A DNA stretch of 64,000 bases from Methylocystis sp. (GTDB lineage: Bacteria > Pseudomonadota > Alphaproteobacteria > Rhizobiales > Beijerinckiaceae), in assembly GCA_016178015.1 (NCBI GenBank), contig JACOUB010000036.1, forward strand, positions 1 through 64,000, written 5' to 3'. Both the position numbers and the translations under genes were made by a program. Positions 1-9,016 of the stretch are shown here, in pieces (within the stretch, counting starts at the first letter, position 1; each line of letters opens with the position of its first letter). The notes below the pieces were generated by a model that worked only from the letters and a program-made list of their open reading frames with translations, did no database searches and was not told the origin of the DNA.

Positions 1-124
1 ACGATTCCTGGTTGCGAACTTACTCCATGCATACAACCGTTTTCGTTGAACCGGACAGCCGCGTGACAAGCGTGGGCATGACGAGGCTGCAAAGTTCGCG
101 AACGTTATCGCCCAATTTTCGCCA

Positions 125-152
125 TTGACCAAAACATACCGTTTGGTATTGT
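125..152 (+). promoter_or_regulatory. Putative promoter with embedded operator for the P450 gene
   Basis: TTGACC (125-130) and TATTGT (147-152) are spaced 16 nt apart and look like sigma-70 -35 and -10 boxes. Between and overlapping them lies the perfect palindrome ATACC-GTTT-GGTAT (136-149), typical in form of a TetR-family operator. The site ends 34 nt before the P450 start codon, which has a clear GGAGG ribosome site at 175-179. Binding by a TetR-type repressor is inference; no such regulator gene is in view. Confidence 0.5.
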
Positions 153-186
153 GCGATTCGTTCCATCCAGATACGGAGGATGAGCG

Positions 187-1590
187 ATGTTTCATGACCC
201 CGATTTGACGCCTTTCCAGCCGCCCAAGGTGCGCGGGACGATCCAGCAGCTTCTGAAGAACTATCTCACCAGTTTCCCGGCCTCGACCTATGAAGAACCC
301 TTCTCGCTCCAGAAGAATTGGCCTTTTCGAGACAATCTGTTCGTCACCGATCCGGACCTGATCGAAGAACTCCTCATCGGGCGCGCGGACGAATTCATGC
401 GCGACCACATCACCCGCCAGGCCGGCGCCGAGCTCGATCGAGGCAGCCTCTTTCTCGCTGAAGGCGCCGATTGGAGGTGGCAACGCCGCGCCGTCGCCCC
501 GACTTTCCGCCATGAGAATCTTCTCGGCTTCGTGCCGACCTTCGCCGCCTGCGCGAAACGCCGCGTCGAAATCTGGCGCAAGCAAAGCGGCGGCGCGCTC
601 GATGTTTCCGCCGCCATGACGCAAACGACCTTCGACATCATTCTCGACGCCGTGCTCGGCGGAGCGACGGCGCTCGATCGCGACCGCTATCTTGCGGCGC
701 TCGCGAGCGCCTTCAAAGGCATGCCATGGCGAATGCTGCTGGCCTATTTTGGATTGCCGGCGTCATTTCCCCATCCCGGCCGCGCGCGAGCGCATCGCGC
801 CGGCGATTATGGCTATGGGGAAGTGGCGAACCTCGTCGCCGCCCGCAAGGCGCAACCCTCGGACCGCAACGACGTGCTCAATTTATTGATCGCCGCGCGC
901 GATCCCGAAACTGGCCGAACCATGACCGACGCGCAGGTGATTGCCAATCTCTATGTCTTCATCTCCGCGGGACATGAAACCGCAGCCACAGCGCTCGCCT
1001 GGACATTGTGGCTGCTCGCCAAGGATCAGCCTTCGCAGGAGCGGTTGCGCATGGAGGTCGAAGAAGTCGCCGGCGGCGCCGACATTGGCGTCCAGGACAT
1101 CGAAAGGCTCGTCTTCACGCGCCAAGTCGTGCAGGAGGCGATGCGTCTGTTTCCGCCTTTTCCCGTCATCACGCGACAGCCGAAGGAGGACACGGCGCTC
1201 GGCCCATACCAAATTTCGAAAAAGCAGCGGATCATTGTGCCGACTTGGTCATTGCATCGGCACAAAAAACTCTGGGACGAGCCTGACGGCTTCGAGCCGG
1301 GCCGCTTCGCGCCGGAAAACGTCAAGGATCGCCATCGCTGCGCCTATCTGCCCTTTGGCGCCGGCCCGCGCATCTGCATCGGGATGAACTTCGCCATGCT
1401 CGAAATCGTGACTATTCTCGCGACCCTCGTGCGGGAATTCCGATTTTCCCTGGCGACCGGCTTCAAGCTCGAACTTTCGACGCCTCTCACGCTGCGCTCA
1501 AAGAATGGCTTGCCCCTGGTCATCGAGCCGCTCCGAGACGTTTCATCGGCGCCGTCGCCCCGTTGCGCGGCGCGGCAAATGACGGCATGA
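187..1590 (+). CDS. Cytochrome P450 monooxygenase
   Basis: Heme-thiolate monooxygenase that would activate O2 to hydroxylate an unknown organic substrate, receiving electrons from a ferredoxin or reductase that is not encoded nearby. The 467-residue length is normal for a soluble bacterial P450. Visible family motifs are the I-helix oxygen-activation motif AGHET (261-265), the K-helix ExxR (E317, R320) and the heme-binding loop FGAGPRICIG with the proximal ligand Cys397. There is no signal peptide or membrane anchor. The start is supported by GGAGG seven bases upstream. An acyl-CoA dehydrogenase follows within about 50 bp on the same strand, which hints at lipid or fatty-acyl substrates, but this is only context. 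Family assignment is firm; the substrate is not readable. Confidence 0.93.
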   Translation: MFHDPDLTPFQPPKVRGTIQQLLKNYLTSFPASTYEEPFSLQKNWPFRDNLFVTDPDLIEELLIGRADEFMRDHITRQAGAELDRGSLFLAEGADWRWQRRAVAPTFRHENLLGFVPTFAACAKRRVEIWRKQSGGALDVSAAMTQTTFDIILDAVLGGATALDRDRYLAALASAFKGMPWRMLLAYFGLPASFPHPGRARAHRAGDYGYGEVANLVAARKAQPSDRNDVLNLLIAARDPETGRTMTDAQVIANLYVFISAGHETAATALAWTLWLLAKDQPSQERLRMEVEEVAGGADIGVQDIERLVFTRQVVQEAMRLFPPFPVITRQPKEDTALGPYQISKKQRIIVPTWSLHRHKKLWDEPDGFEPGRFAPENVKDRHRCAYLPFGAGPRICIGMNFAMLEIVTILATLVREFRFSLATGFKLELSTPLTLRSKNGLPLVIEPLRDVSSAPSPRCAARQMTA

Positions 1591-1642
1591 AGGGGCCGGA
1601 CGATGGCCGGCCCAATCCATGGGCCGGCTTACGGGCGAAGAC

Positions 1643-3325
1643 ATGACGAATATCGCGACTGCTGCCGCACAAACGGAGAACGCTCATTGGCTCGACGACG
1701 CCGAGGCGGCGCTGGCTTCGGTCGAGGCGCTCTACGGGGAGGCGCTGGCGGCGACCCGAGCGCGGGTTTCACGGGGCGGCAAGCTGGATTCTGGTCTCAT
1801 CGAGCGCGAGCAACACGCCGCGCATGGCCTTGCTTGGTTCGCGACTTACGCGCAAGGGTTGCGCGAACTGCTCCATTACGCCCAGCGCCTTTCGGACGAG
1901 GGCGCCTATGGCGAGATCGAGGACCTCCTCACGCGCCTCGGCTTTGCCGAATATCTGGCGCAAGTGTTCGGCGGCATCGCGATGAGCCAAGGCGAGATCG
2001 TCCGTCTCTCCGATTTCGAACTGCCGCCCGAAACGATCGCCGCGCGCCGCACGAGCGCCGTCGAACGGCTGATCGCCGGCGCCGCCGCCAGGAGCCGCGC
2101 TCGCCTCGCCGAACTGATCGGCCATCACGAAGCTTCTGAGACCATCGGCGCCACCGGCCTCGACGCCACGCTGGAGGCCATTCGCAGCGAAATGCGCAAA
2201 TTCGCCGCTGCAAAAGTTCTGCCGTACGCCCACGCGTGGCATCTTGCCAACGACTATATCCCGCTCGAGGTCATTTCCGGCCTCGCCGATCTCGGCGTCT
2301 TCGGCCTCACCATCCCCGAGGAATATGGCGGATCGGGCATGGGCAAGATCGCCATGTGCGTCGTCTCCGAAGAACTTTCGCGCGCTTACATCGGGGTTGG
2401 ATCGCTCGGCACGCGCTCGGAGATCGCCGCCGAGCTCATCCTTGGCGGCGGCACGGCGGCGCAAAAGGAAAAATACCTGCCGCGGATCGCGTCGGGCGAA
2501 ATCCTGCCGACCGCCGTCTTCACCGAGCCCAACACCGGCTCCGACCTCGCCAGTTTGCGAACCCGCGCCACGCGCGAGGGCGACGTCTACAGAGTTTTCG
2601 GCGCCAAGACCTGGATCACCCACCCGGTGCGCGCCGACCTCATGACGCTGCTCGTGCGCACGAACCCCGAAGAGAAAGGTTACAAGGGCCTTTCCATGCT
2701 GCTGGCCGAAAAGCCCCGCGGAACAGACGAAAACCCTTTTCCGGCCAAGGGCATGACCGGAGGCGAGATCGAGGTTCTCGGCTATCGCGGCATGAAGGAG
2801 TATGAAATCGGCTTCGATGGGTTCGAGGTCCCGGCCGAAAACCTGCTCGGCGGCGAGGAAGGCCAGGGCTTCAAGCAGTTGATGCAGACCTTCGAATCGG
2901 CGCGCATCCAGACGGCGGCGCGGGCGCTCGGCGTCGCGCAGGCGGCGCTCGATCTCGGTCTGCGCTACGCCAAGGAGCGCATCCAGTTCGGCAAGCCGCT
3001 GTTCTCCTTCCCGCGCGTCTCCGACAAGATCGTGATCATGGCGGTCGAAATCCACATCGCGCGGCAGATCGCCTATTTTGCCGCCAGGGCGAAGGACGAA
3101 GGCCGCCGCTGCGATCTCGAGGCGGGCATGGCCAAGCTGCTCGGCGCGCGGGTCGCCTGGGCGGCGGCCGACAATGCGCTGCAAATTCACGGCGGCAACG
3201 GCTTCGCGCTCGAATATCCGATCTCGCGCGTTTTGTGTGACGCGCGCATCCTCAATATATTCGAGGGCGCGGCCGAAATTCAGGCGCAGGTCATCGCCCG
3301 CCGCTTGCTCGAGGGCGGCAATTGA
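1643..3325 (+). CDS. Acyl-CoA dehydrogenase family flavoprotein
   Basis: FAD-dependent alpha,beta-dehydrogenation of an acyl-CoA (or acyl-ACP) thioester. The protein has about 150 extra N-terminal residues before the usual three-part ACAD fold, making it 560 residues instead of the common 380-400. The flavin-binding stretch FTEPNTGSDLASLRT and TWITH, and the C-terminal QIHGGNGFALEYPISR region, are visible; the catalytic-base position is the Glu in NIFEGAAEIQ (about residue 541). An ATG at 1619 is also in frame, but the ATG at 1643 gives the more ordinary MTNIATAAAQ start. The gene follows the P450 on the same strand with a 52-bp gap and may be co-transcribed. The specific chain length or substrate cannot be told; the extended N-terminus suggests a specialised subfamily. 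Confidence 0.88.
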   Translation: MTNIATAAAQTENAHWLDDAEAALASVEALYGEALAATRARVSRGGKLDSGLIEREQHAAHGLAWFATYAQGLRELLHYAQRLSDEGAYGEIEDLLTRLGFAEYLAQVFGGIAMSQGEIVRLSDFELPPETIAARRTSAVERLIAGAAARSRARLAELIGHHEASETIGATGLDATLEAIRSEMRKFAAAKVLPYAHAWHLANDYIPLEVISGLADLGVFGLTIPEEYGGSGMGKIAMCVVSEELSRAYIGVGSLGTRSEIAAELILGGGTAAQKEKYLPRIASGEILPTAVFTEPNTGSDLASLRTRATREGDVYRVFGAKTWITHPVRADLMTLLVRTNPEEKGYKGLSMLLAEKPRGTDENPFPAKGMTGGEIEVLGYRGMKEYEIGFDGFEVPAENLLGGEEGQGFKQLMQTFESARIQTAARALGVAQAALDLGLRYAKERIQFGKPLFSFPRVSDKIVIMAVEIHIARQIAYFAARAKDEGRRCDLEAGMAKLLGARVAWAAADNALQIHGGNGFALEYPISRVLCDARILNIFEGAAEIQAQVIARRLLEGGN

Positions 3326-3405
3326 TTGACAACGCGAGGCGCAGTCGCTCGGTCGTCGGCGATTTTTCCTCTCTCCAATCTTCTCTTTCGTGAAAGATAC
3401 GAAAA

Positions 3406-3873
3406 ATGACGCATATCACAGTACGGAACGGCGCCTGGGTTTTGGTGGGCGACGGCAGCAAGGCCCTTTTTCTTTGCAACCACGGCGACCCGGATCTTCT
3501 CGATCTGCGCGTGCTCGAGGTCCATGAGAACGTGAACCCGCCGACCCGCGAGCAAGGGAGCGACGCGCCGGGCCGAGCGTTCCCTTCCGCAGGCTCAGGG
3601 GCCCGCAGCGCCGTCGAGCCCACCGATTGGCACGAGCTCGAGAAGGAGCATTTCGCCGCCTCGATCGCGGCGCGCATCAATGCGGCGGCGGAGTCGGGCG
3701 AGCTCGACGAGATCGTCATCATCGCGCCGCCGCGCGTGCTCGGCGAGCTGCGCCACGAACTTTCCGCTAAAGCGCGGAGCAAGGTGAAGGGCGAGATCGA
3801 CAAGGACCTCACCAATCATCCGATTCCGGAAATCGAAAAGGCGCTGGCGCGGCAGTTCAATCAGCCGAAGTGA
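3406..3873 (+). CDS. Host attachment family protein
   Basis: A 155-residue protein matching the Host_attach family (first described as a protein needed for plant or host cell attachment in rhizobia; biochemical function unsettled). The opening MTHITVRNGAWVLVGDG, the central DWHELEKEHFAASIAARIN segment and IVIIAPPRVLGELRHEL are the recognisable blocks; the last is a Rossmann-like beta-alpha unit reminiscent of eRF1/archaeal Pelota-type domains. It is predicted cytoplasmic, with no signal peptide. It stands alone, 80 bp after the acyl-CoA dehydrogenase. The ribosome site is weak. Family recognition is good; a literal role in attachment should not be assumed for this organism. Confidence 0.8.
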   Translation: MTHITVRNGAWVLVGDGSKALFLCNHGDPDLLDLRVLEVHENVNPPTREQGSDAPGRAFPSAGSGARSAVEPTDWHELEKEHFAASIAARINAAAESGELDEIVIIAPPRVLGELRHELSAKARSKVKGEIDKDLTNHPIPEIEKALARQFNQPK

Positions 3874-3946
3874 GGGCCGGCCGCCTCTCCCGGTTCGCGC
3901 ATGAGAGACGCTCGGATTTTTCGCTCCATCGCCCTCGGGGGCACGT

Positions 3947-4594
3947 TTGATCGAAGACCACGCGAAGCCACAGATCGTCTTGGCGCGCCACGGGAGACCG
4001 TCTTGTCCGACGAGCGGGCTCCACTCCTCCGCTCAATTCCTCGAGTGGATTCGCGAATATGACGCGGCGCCGGTTATCGGGCTTCCGGCTGAAGCCTCGG
4101 ATGTCGTGACGATTGCCGCTTCCGCGGCCACGGTGTTTTGCAGCTCGTCGGAGAGGTCTAGAAGCTCTGCGAGACTGATCGCGCCGCCTGACCGGATACG
4201 CGAGGATTCCCTGTTTTGTGAAGCGGACATCGCGAGACCGGCGCCGGGTCGCAGTTTGCATTTGCCCATTTCGATATGGCTCGCCGCTTCGCGCGCCAGA
4301 TGGCTACTGGGTTCTGGGCGCACCTTGGAAGACCGCCGAACCGCTCTGCAAAGGGCGGCGCGGGCGGCGGAGTTGTTGGAACGGACTGCGCGCCGCGAAG
4401 GCGGTACGGTCCTGATCGGACATGGATGGATGAATCGGATGATCGCCGAGAAACTCGAAGCGCGCGGCTGGATCGCCCGCCCCGGAGGCCGACGCGCATT
4501 TTGGGGATTCCAGCGTTTCACGTTCGACCGGCGGAAGGGGCGCGCCCCTCTCCCCGCTTGCGGGGAGAGGTTGGGTGAGGGGCCAGGGGATTAG
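3947..4594 (+). CDS. Histidine phosphatase (phosphoglycerate-mutase-like) family protein
   Basis: The N-terminal ARHGRPS carries the RHG phosphohistidine motif (residues 14-16), and GTVLIGHGWMNRMI supplies the second conserved His, so a branch-2-like histidine phosphatase fold of about 195 residues is likely. The substrate is unknown. The start is TTG at 3947 behind a GGGGG stretch; an ATG at 3901 is not in frame. The final 20 codons run into a REP-like palindrome (4545-4582), so the C-terminal tail is encoded by repeat DNA, which suggests that the repeat inserted at or removed the original stop. The middle of the protein is poorly conserved to the eye. It lies convergent with the binding-protein gene at 4801. 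Confidence 0.6.
   Translation: MIEDHAKPQIVLARHGRPSCPTSGLHSSAQFLEWIREYDAAPVIGLPAEASDVVTIAASAATVFCSSSERSRSSARLIAPPDRIREDSLFCEADIARPAPGRSLHLPISIWLAASRARWLLGSGRTLEDRRTALQRAARAAELLERTARREGGTVLIGHGWMNRMIAEKLEARGWIARPGGRRAFWGFQRFTFDRRKGRAPLPACGERLGEGPGD
4545..4582 (+). repeat. REP-like palindrome, copy 1
   Basis: Arms CCTCTCCCCGC and GCGGGGAGAGG around TT (4547-4570), followed by TTGGGTGAGGGG. This is the same unit seen inverted at 4721-4756 and directly at 20450-20494. It encodes the end of the upstream phosphatase. Confidence 0.85.
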
Positions 4595-4720
4595 CGTAAC
4601 GTGAGGAACGTACAACCGTTGACGACCGCGAATGAGGAAAAGATCAGAGACAATCAGAGCGTTCTATTCGGCGACGCTCCGCGCCTCGATGCGATGAGAC
4701 GCTTGTGGCCAATCGCCTAG

Positions 4721-4756
4721 CCCCTCACCTCACCTCTCCCCGCAAGCGGGGAGAGG
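4721..4756 (-). repeat. REP-like palindrome, copy 2 (inverted)
   Basis: CCCCTCACCTCACC followed by the CTCTCCCCGC / GCGGGGAGAG hairpin, in opposite orientation to the copy at 4545. The two bracket a 138-bp stretch (4583-4720) in which I see no gene. Paired inverted REPs between convergent genes often act as transcription or mRNA end barriers. Confidence 0.8.
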
Positions 4757-4800
4757 AGGCTGCAACGCTCCGCTCAACAGAGTCCCTTCCGTGAAAGCGC

Positions 4801-5631
4801 TCAAAACGGTCCGATCGGGAAATATTTCAAATAGAGTTCTGCATAAACGCCCTTCTGCGCGAGCCGCGCCAGCGCGTAATCCAACGCGCGCCGCAACGTC
4901 TTATTGTCCTTCTTGACCGCGATGCCGACCCCTTCGCCGAAAAAACGCACATCCGTGAAGGGACCGTCCTTGAATACGCAACAGCCTGCCGCCTCGGCGC
5001 CGTTGAGCCAGAAAGACAAAGAAATCGCGTCGCCAAACAGCGCCTGCACGTGGCCTTGCTTGAGGGCGTTGCGCGCGAGCTGCGCATTGACGAAAGGCGT
5101 GATGACCGACGTGGGGAAGAAGGTCTTCAAGAACGACTCGTGCGCCGAGCCGGCGACCACGGCGATCGACCTGTCGTCGAAATCTTTCGGCGTCGCCGCG
5201 CGGATTTGCGAGTCGTTAAGGGTCACGAAACGCCCCGGCGTCGTATAATAAGGCGCAGTGAAATCGAGTTTCTCTCTCGCCTCGTCGGTAATGGCCAGGG
5301 AAGCGACCAGCGCGTCGCCGCTGTTGTCCTTGAGCGAGGGGATCAACAAATCCCAGCGGCGGCGCTGAATCGTGCACGAGAGCTCCAGTTCCTCGCAGAT
5401 GGCGCGCGCCAGATCGACGTTGAACCCGGCGAGCGCGCCGTCGGGCAGCGCGAAATCGAACGGCGGAAAGTCGTCTTCCGTAAGAAAGCGAATCTGGCGC
5501 AGGCCGCTCGTGTCGGGCTTTTCCAGCGTGCGCCGGGTATCCCAGAACGAAGGCGCGAACGCTTGTTCGTCGGCATGAGCGAACGGCGCGCGGGATATGC
5601 AGAATAACAGCATCGCGACCAAGCGGATCAT
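4801..5631 (-). CDS. Periplasmic solute-binding protein, family 3 (amino-acid type)
   Basis: Extracellular solute-binding protein of the SBP_bac_3 class that would capture a small polar ligand, most often an amino acid, for an ABC importer or a signalling partner. The chosen ATG at 5631 yields a typical Sec signal peptide (MIRLVAMLLFCISRAPFAHA, cleavage after AHA); a longer open frame to 5862 adds a basic, low-complexity stretch and is unlikely. Family features are IRFLTEDDFPPFDF at the mature N-terminus, GALAGFNVDLARAICEEL, and the ALVASLAITDEAREKLDFT hinge region. At 276 residues it is normal length. No permease or ATPase gene is adjacent, so it is an orphan binding protein; a role with a distant transporter or a sensor is possible. 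Confidence 0.82.
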   Translation of the reverse strand: MIRLVAMLLFCISRAPFAHADEQAFAPSFWDTRRTLEKPDTSGLRQIRFLTEDDFPPFDFALPDGALAGFNVDLARAICEELELSCTIQRRRWDLLIPSLKDNSGDALVASLAITDEAREKLDFTAPYYTTPGRFVTLNDSQIRAATPKDFDDRSIAVVAGSAHESFLKTFFPTSVITPFVNAQLARNALKQGHVQALFGDAISLSFWLNGAEAAGCCVFKDGPFTDVRFFGEGVGIAVKKDNKTLRRALDYALARLAQKGVYAELYLKYFPIGPF

Positions 5632-5935
5632 GCGGCCCAACACAGCCGTGCGACCGCACGGGGGCGCCAATTCGATGCGGCGCGGAGGCCGAGCCGTCTG
5701 AAGAAAGGCCGAATTTTCGGCAAAGCAAGCGGGCGCACGAGGGCGTCCCGCGTCGTCAGGCTGCCGAGGCGGCGCAGCAACCGCCCGCTTGCCCAGATTG
5801 TTGACGAATGAACTTGTCAAACGGCGTCTCCGGCGCCAAGCTGTGCGAGGTTGTAGCGGCAAGACGACGGGCGATGTTGCGCGGCCGCGCCTGTCGTATG
5901 AGGTCTCAATTTTTACAACTAAGGTATTTTAGCGC

Positions 5936-7936
5936 ATGAGCGAGAGGCGGGTCGATAGTCTTTCTGGACATTCTGAGCCCGAACCTGCGTCGTCTCGCCC
6001 CCGCGGCGACACGAGACTCGACGCCACGCTCCTGCGCGCCCGGCGCCACAACCGCTTTTTGACGCCCCCAAACGGCCCCACGGCGGGGAAGGCGCTGCCC
6101 GTCGAGATCGCTTTTCTCGCTTCATATGGCGTTCCGCTCGTTTTGCTGCAATATGCGGCCGCGCTCGCCTGCCGTCAGGGGGTGAGCGCGGACGCTGTGC
6201 TGCTCGCCGAAGGACTCGTCGCGGAAGAGGCGTTCTATCGCACCCTGGCGCGCCATCTTGACGTCGATTTTCTCGACGAATCTGCGAACATCGCGTCGTC
6301 CGGCGACATGGCCGCGAAGGCGGAATGCGGATTTGCGCGGCTGGCGGAGGCGCCGCACGGCATCCTGTGGCTGTTTGCGCCGCGCGGCGCCGCAATCGGC
6401 CGCCTCATGAGCGCGGCGCGCGGCGCGCATGGCCGGCCGCTGTTCGCTCTGACGACGCCGTCCCTGTTTGCCGCCGCGCTGCGCTCGACCTCGCCGCGTT
6501 ATCTCGCGCGGCTGGCAGCTTTCACGGCGGAGCGCGCCAATCCCGAACTCTGCGTCAGAACGGCCATGCGCCGCTGGACGGTTATCCGGTTCATCGCAGC
6601 CAACGGCATTCTGTTGGCGTGCCTGTTCGCGCCGATCAGGGAAATATCCTTGACGGCGGCTCTCTTCTATAGTGTGGCCAGCCTCTCGAGCGTCTTCCTG
6701 CGTTTGTTCGCCTGCGCGGCCAGTTTCGACGACCCTAACGTCGCGCCCGAACTCGATGATGCGGCGCTTCCCGCTTATTCGATCGTCGTCGCGCTTTACA
6801 AGGAAGCGGCGGTGGCGCCCCAATTGGCGCGCGCCATCGATCGGCTCAACTATCCGCGCGCCAAATTGGACGTGAAATTCATCGTTGAAGACGACGATTG
6901 GGAAACGGCGGAGGCCCTGCGGACCAATGCGCCGCACACGCCGCATGAGATCATCGTGGCGCCGGCCGGAGCGCCGCGAACCAAGCCCCGGGCTCTGAAC
7001 GTCGCAATGCCCTTCTTGCGCGGTTCGCTGGTCGCAATCTTCGACGCGGAGGATTTGCCCGAGCCCGATCAATTGCGCAAGGCCGCCGCGATCTTCGCGG
7101 GCGCGCCGCCGGAGGTCGCCTGCCTGCAAGCCAATCTCTGCATCGACAATGGCGTGCAGAACTGGCTAACCGGCCTCTTCGCAATCGAGTACGCGATCTT
7201 GTTCGAGGTCTTCGACAAAGGCCTTGCCGCCCTGGGCCTGCCGCTGTTTCTGGGCGGCGCCGCGAATCATTTCCGGTTGCGCGCCCTGCGCGACGCGGGA
7301 TATTGGGACGCCTTCAACGTCACCGAGGACGCCGACCTCGGTCTGCGACTCGCGCGCGCTGGATATGAGGTCAGGACTTTCCCGTCCCGCACCTACGAAG
7401 AAGCGCCGGCGAATTTCCCGGCCCTCCTGGGCCAACGCACGCGCTGGGTCAAAGGCTGGATGCTAACCGCGATCGTTCATTGCCGGCGCCCGCTCGACCT
7501 CCTCGCCGATCTCGGCGCGCTACGCGCCGGCGCCGTGCTGGCCATGTTCTCGGGAGGCTTTGCCGGCCCGCTCTTGGGCCCTTTCTTTGCGCTCTTTCTC
7601 GCCTATCACGCGGCGTTTGGAAACTTGCTCAGTCCGGCAACGACGGTAGAAATCGCGCTCAGCACGCTGTGGTGCTTTCTCGCGCTGTCTGGCGCCGGCG
7701 CCGTGATTTGGCTGACGATCGTCGGCATGCGGCGGCAGAAGTTGGCTGCTCTCTGGCCGGCGCTGTTGTTTTCGCCGGTCTGGGCGCTCATGCTCAGCCT
7801 TGCGGCGTGGCGCGCGCTGCGGGACCTGTGGCTGCGGCCGTTCCACTGGGAAAAAACCGAGCACGGAATGGCTCAGCGGGGCCCGTCAGCGGTCCCGCCA
7901 GCCGAGCCATCAATTAAACAGCCACTGTTTGAGTGA
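5936..7936 (+). CDS. Membrane glycosyltransferase family 2 with N-terminal GspE_N-like region
   Basis: A 666-residue processive-type GT2 enzyme expected in the inner membrane. The first 200 residues contain a segment (about 60-125) that resembles the small N-terminal domain of type II secretion ATPases (GspE_N/MshEN fold). Two membrane helices follow near 205-265. The catalytic GT-A domain has YSIVVALYKEAA, FDAEDLPEPDQ (about 365, nucleotide-sugar and metal binding), TEDADLGLRLARAG (about 462, catalytic Asp) and QRTRWVKGW (about 500, the Q-x-x-RW motif). Three more helices lie between about 515 and 645. This architecture is shared by rhizobial envelope polysaccharide synthases, but the sugar and acceptor are unknown. 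The 3' end overlaps the convergent DGQHR gene by 27 bp. Confidence 0.85.
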   Translation: MSERRVDSLSGHSEPEPASSRPRGDTRLDATLLRARRHNRFLTPPNGPTAGKALPVEIAFLASYGVPLVLLQYAAALACRQGVSADAVLLAEGLVAEEAFYRTLARHLDVDFLDESANIASSGDMAAKAECGFARLAEAPHGILWLFAPRGAAIGRLMSAARGAHGRPLFALTTPSLFAAALRSTSPRYLARLAAFTAERANPELCVRTAMRRWTVIRFIAANGILLACLFAPIREISLTAALFYSVASLSSVFLRLFACAASFDDPNVAPELDDAALPAYSIVVALYKEAAVAPQLARAIDRLNYPRAKLDVKFIVEDDDWETAEALRTNAPHTPHEIIVAPAGAPRTKPRALNVAMPFLRGSLVAIFDAEDLPEPDQLRKAAAIFAGAPPEVACLQANLCIDNGVQNWLTGLFAIEYAILFEVFDKGLAALGLPLFLGGAANHFRLRALRDAGYWDAFNVTEDADLGLRLARAGYEVRTFPSRTYEEAPANFPALLGQRTRWVKGWMLTAIVHCRRPLDLLADLGALRAGAVLAMFSGGFAGPLLGPFFALFLAYHAAFGNLLSPATTVEIALSTLWCFLALSGAGAVIWLTIVGMRRQKLAALWPALLFSPVWALMLSLAAWRALRDLWLRPFHWEKTEHGMAQRGPSAVPPAEPSIKQPLFE

Positions 7937-9016
7937 GAAGCCGGAACTCAACGTCTTGCGGAAATTCTCGTACATTGCGAGATGCCCCGCGCCCGGCTTC
8001 GGCAAGTCGCCCTTCTTCAGCTTATGGAAAAACGGCGCCAGAACCTCATCGAAATTGTGCACGGTATAATTGCCGCCATGGCGGTCCGACACGCGTTCGG
8101 CGACAGTGGGAAACAACAGGATCAAAGCCTTGAACAGGGCGGGATTGGCGATATTCGCCTCGGCTTCGTGAAGGCGCAGGCCAGAGACGCAAGCGCGCAG
8201 ATAGGCGTTCACCACGCCGTACACGTCCGCCGCTTCGGCGTCGACGAACGCCCCGTCGATGGCTTTCAAGGCGGCGTTGAACGTCACTCGCGAGATATTC
8301 CCTTTGCGGCGTTCGGATGGGCTGAGCAGCCCGCGCAGAGCGCTGTCGGGTTCGGCGCAAAATAGGTCGAACACATTGTGCAGCAGCGCCTCGGCCGCCG
8401 ATTCGGTCTCGGAAAGGCGTCTGATGTCGAGCAGCAGCTCGGGCGGCACCGGACGCTGTTTGGTGTTGATGTCCATGAACAGCTGACACTCTTCCGCGCG
8501 GCTGAGCTTGTTGTAAATGACGACCGGAACCTTGACCATTTTCTTGGCCAAATTGAAGCCATAGACGCGATGCTGCCCGTCGATGATCAAGAAGGAGCGT
8601 GGGTCCTGCTTGAAGCGGAGAAGTCCCGTCTTCCGGTCGAAATGAAGCTGCGCTTGCGGTTGCGCCGACAGGATGATTGAACTCGGCACCGTTCCGAAGC
8701 CGCAATCGATGTAATCGGCGATCTCGCGCGCCCGTCGCTTATCCAACAGGCGCTGAAATCCATCGATAGGATTTTCAGCCCTCGCTTCGACCATGCAGGT
8801 GGTCGCGAGAACGTTGCTCGGCAGCACGAGCGTGTAGAAGTGATGTCGGCCCTGGGTGACGACAACGGCCTTGTCGGTGATGTAACGGTCGTCTTCGGCA
8901 GGGCCGAGCGGCGCGGCTGTCGGCGGCGGCGCTTCGGATTGTTGGGTTGCGGCTTGATCCCGCACGGTCGGCTCCAAGACGCTCGAGTCGCGCACGTCCT
9001 CGATCGAATCCACCAT
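7910..9016 (-). CDS. DGQHR-domain protein (DndB/DptB-like), orphan
   Basis: A 368-residue protein with the signature DGQHR at residues 146-150, preceded by SFLII, and with the downstream LFMDINTKQRPVPPELL block typical of the family. DGQHR proteins include DndB, the regulator of phosphorothioate DNA modification, and many proteins on mobile elements or near restriction genes. No dndA/C/D/E, fpt or restriction gene is visible in this window, so the gene is an orphan. The first 40 residues are Pro/Ala-rich and probably disordered. The start is an ATG at 9016. The 3' end overlaps the convergent glycosyltransferase. A role in nucleic-acid or phage biology is inferred from the family only. Confidence 0.8.
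   Translation of the reverse strand: MVDSIEDVRDSSVLEPTVRDQAATQQSEAPPPTAAPLGPAEDDRYITDKAVVVTQGRHHFYTLVLPSNVLATTCMVEARAENPIDGFQRLLDKRRAREIADYIDCGFGTVPSSIILSAQPQAQLHFDRKTGLLRFKQDPRSFLIIDGQHRVYGFNLAKKMVKVPVVIYNKLSRAEECQLFMDINTKQRPVPPELLLDIRRLSETESAAEALLHNVFDLFCAEPDSALRGLLSPSERRKGNISRVTFNAALKAIDGAFVDAEAADVYGVVNAYLRACVSGLRLHEAEANIANPALFKALILLFPTVAERVSDRHGGNYTVHNFDEVLAPFFHKLKKGDLPKPGAGHLAMYENFRKTLSSGFSLKQWLFN

Noticed and set aside
1769-3190. Open 473-codon frame opposite the acyl-CoA dehydrogenase
   Set aside because: Reverse shadow of a well-supported gene.
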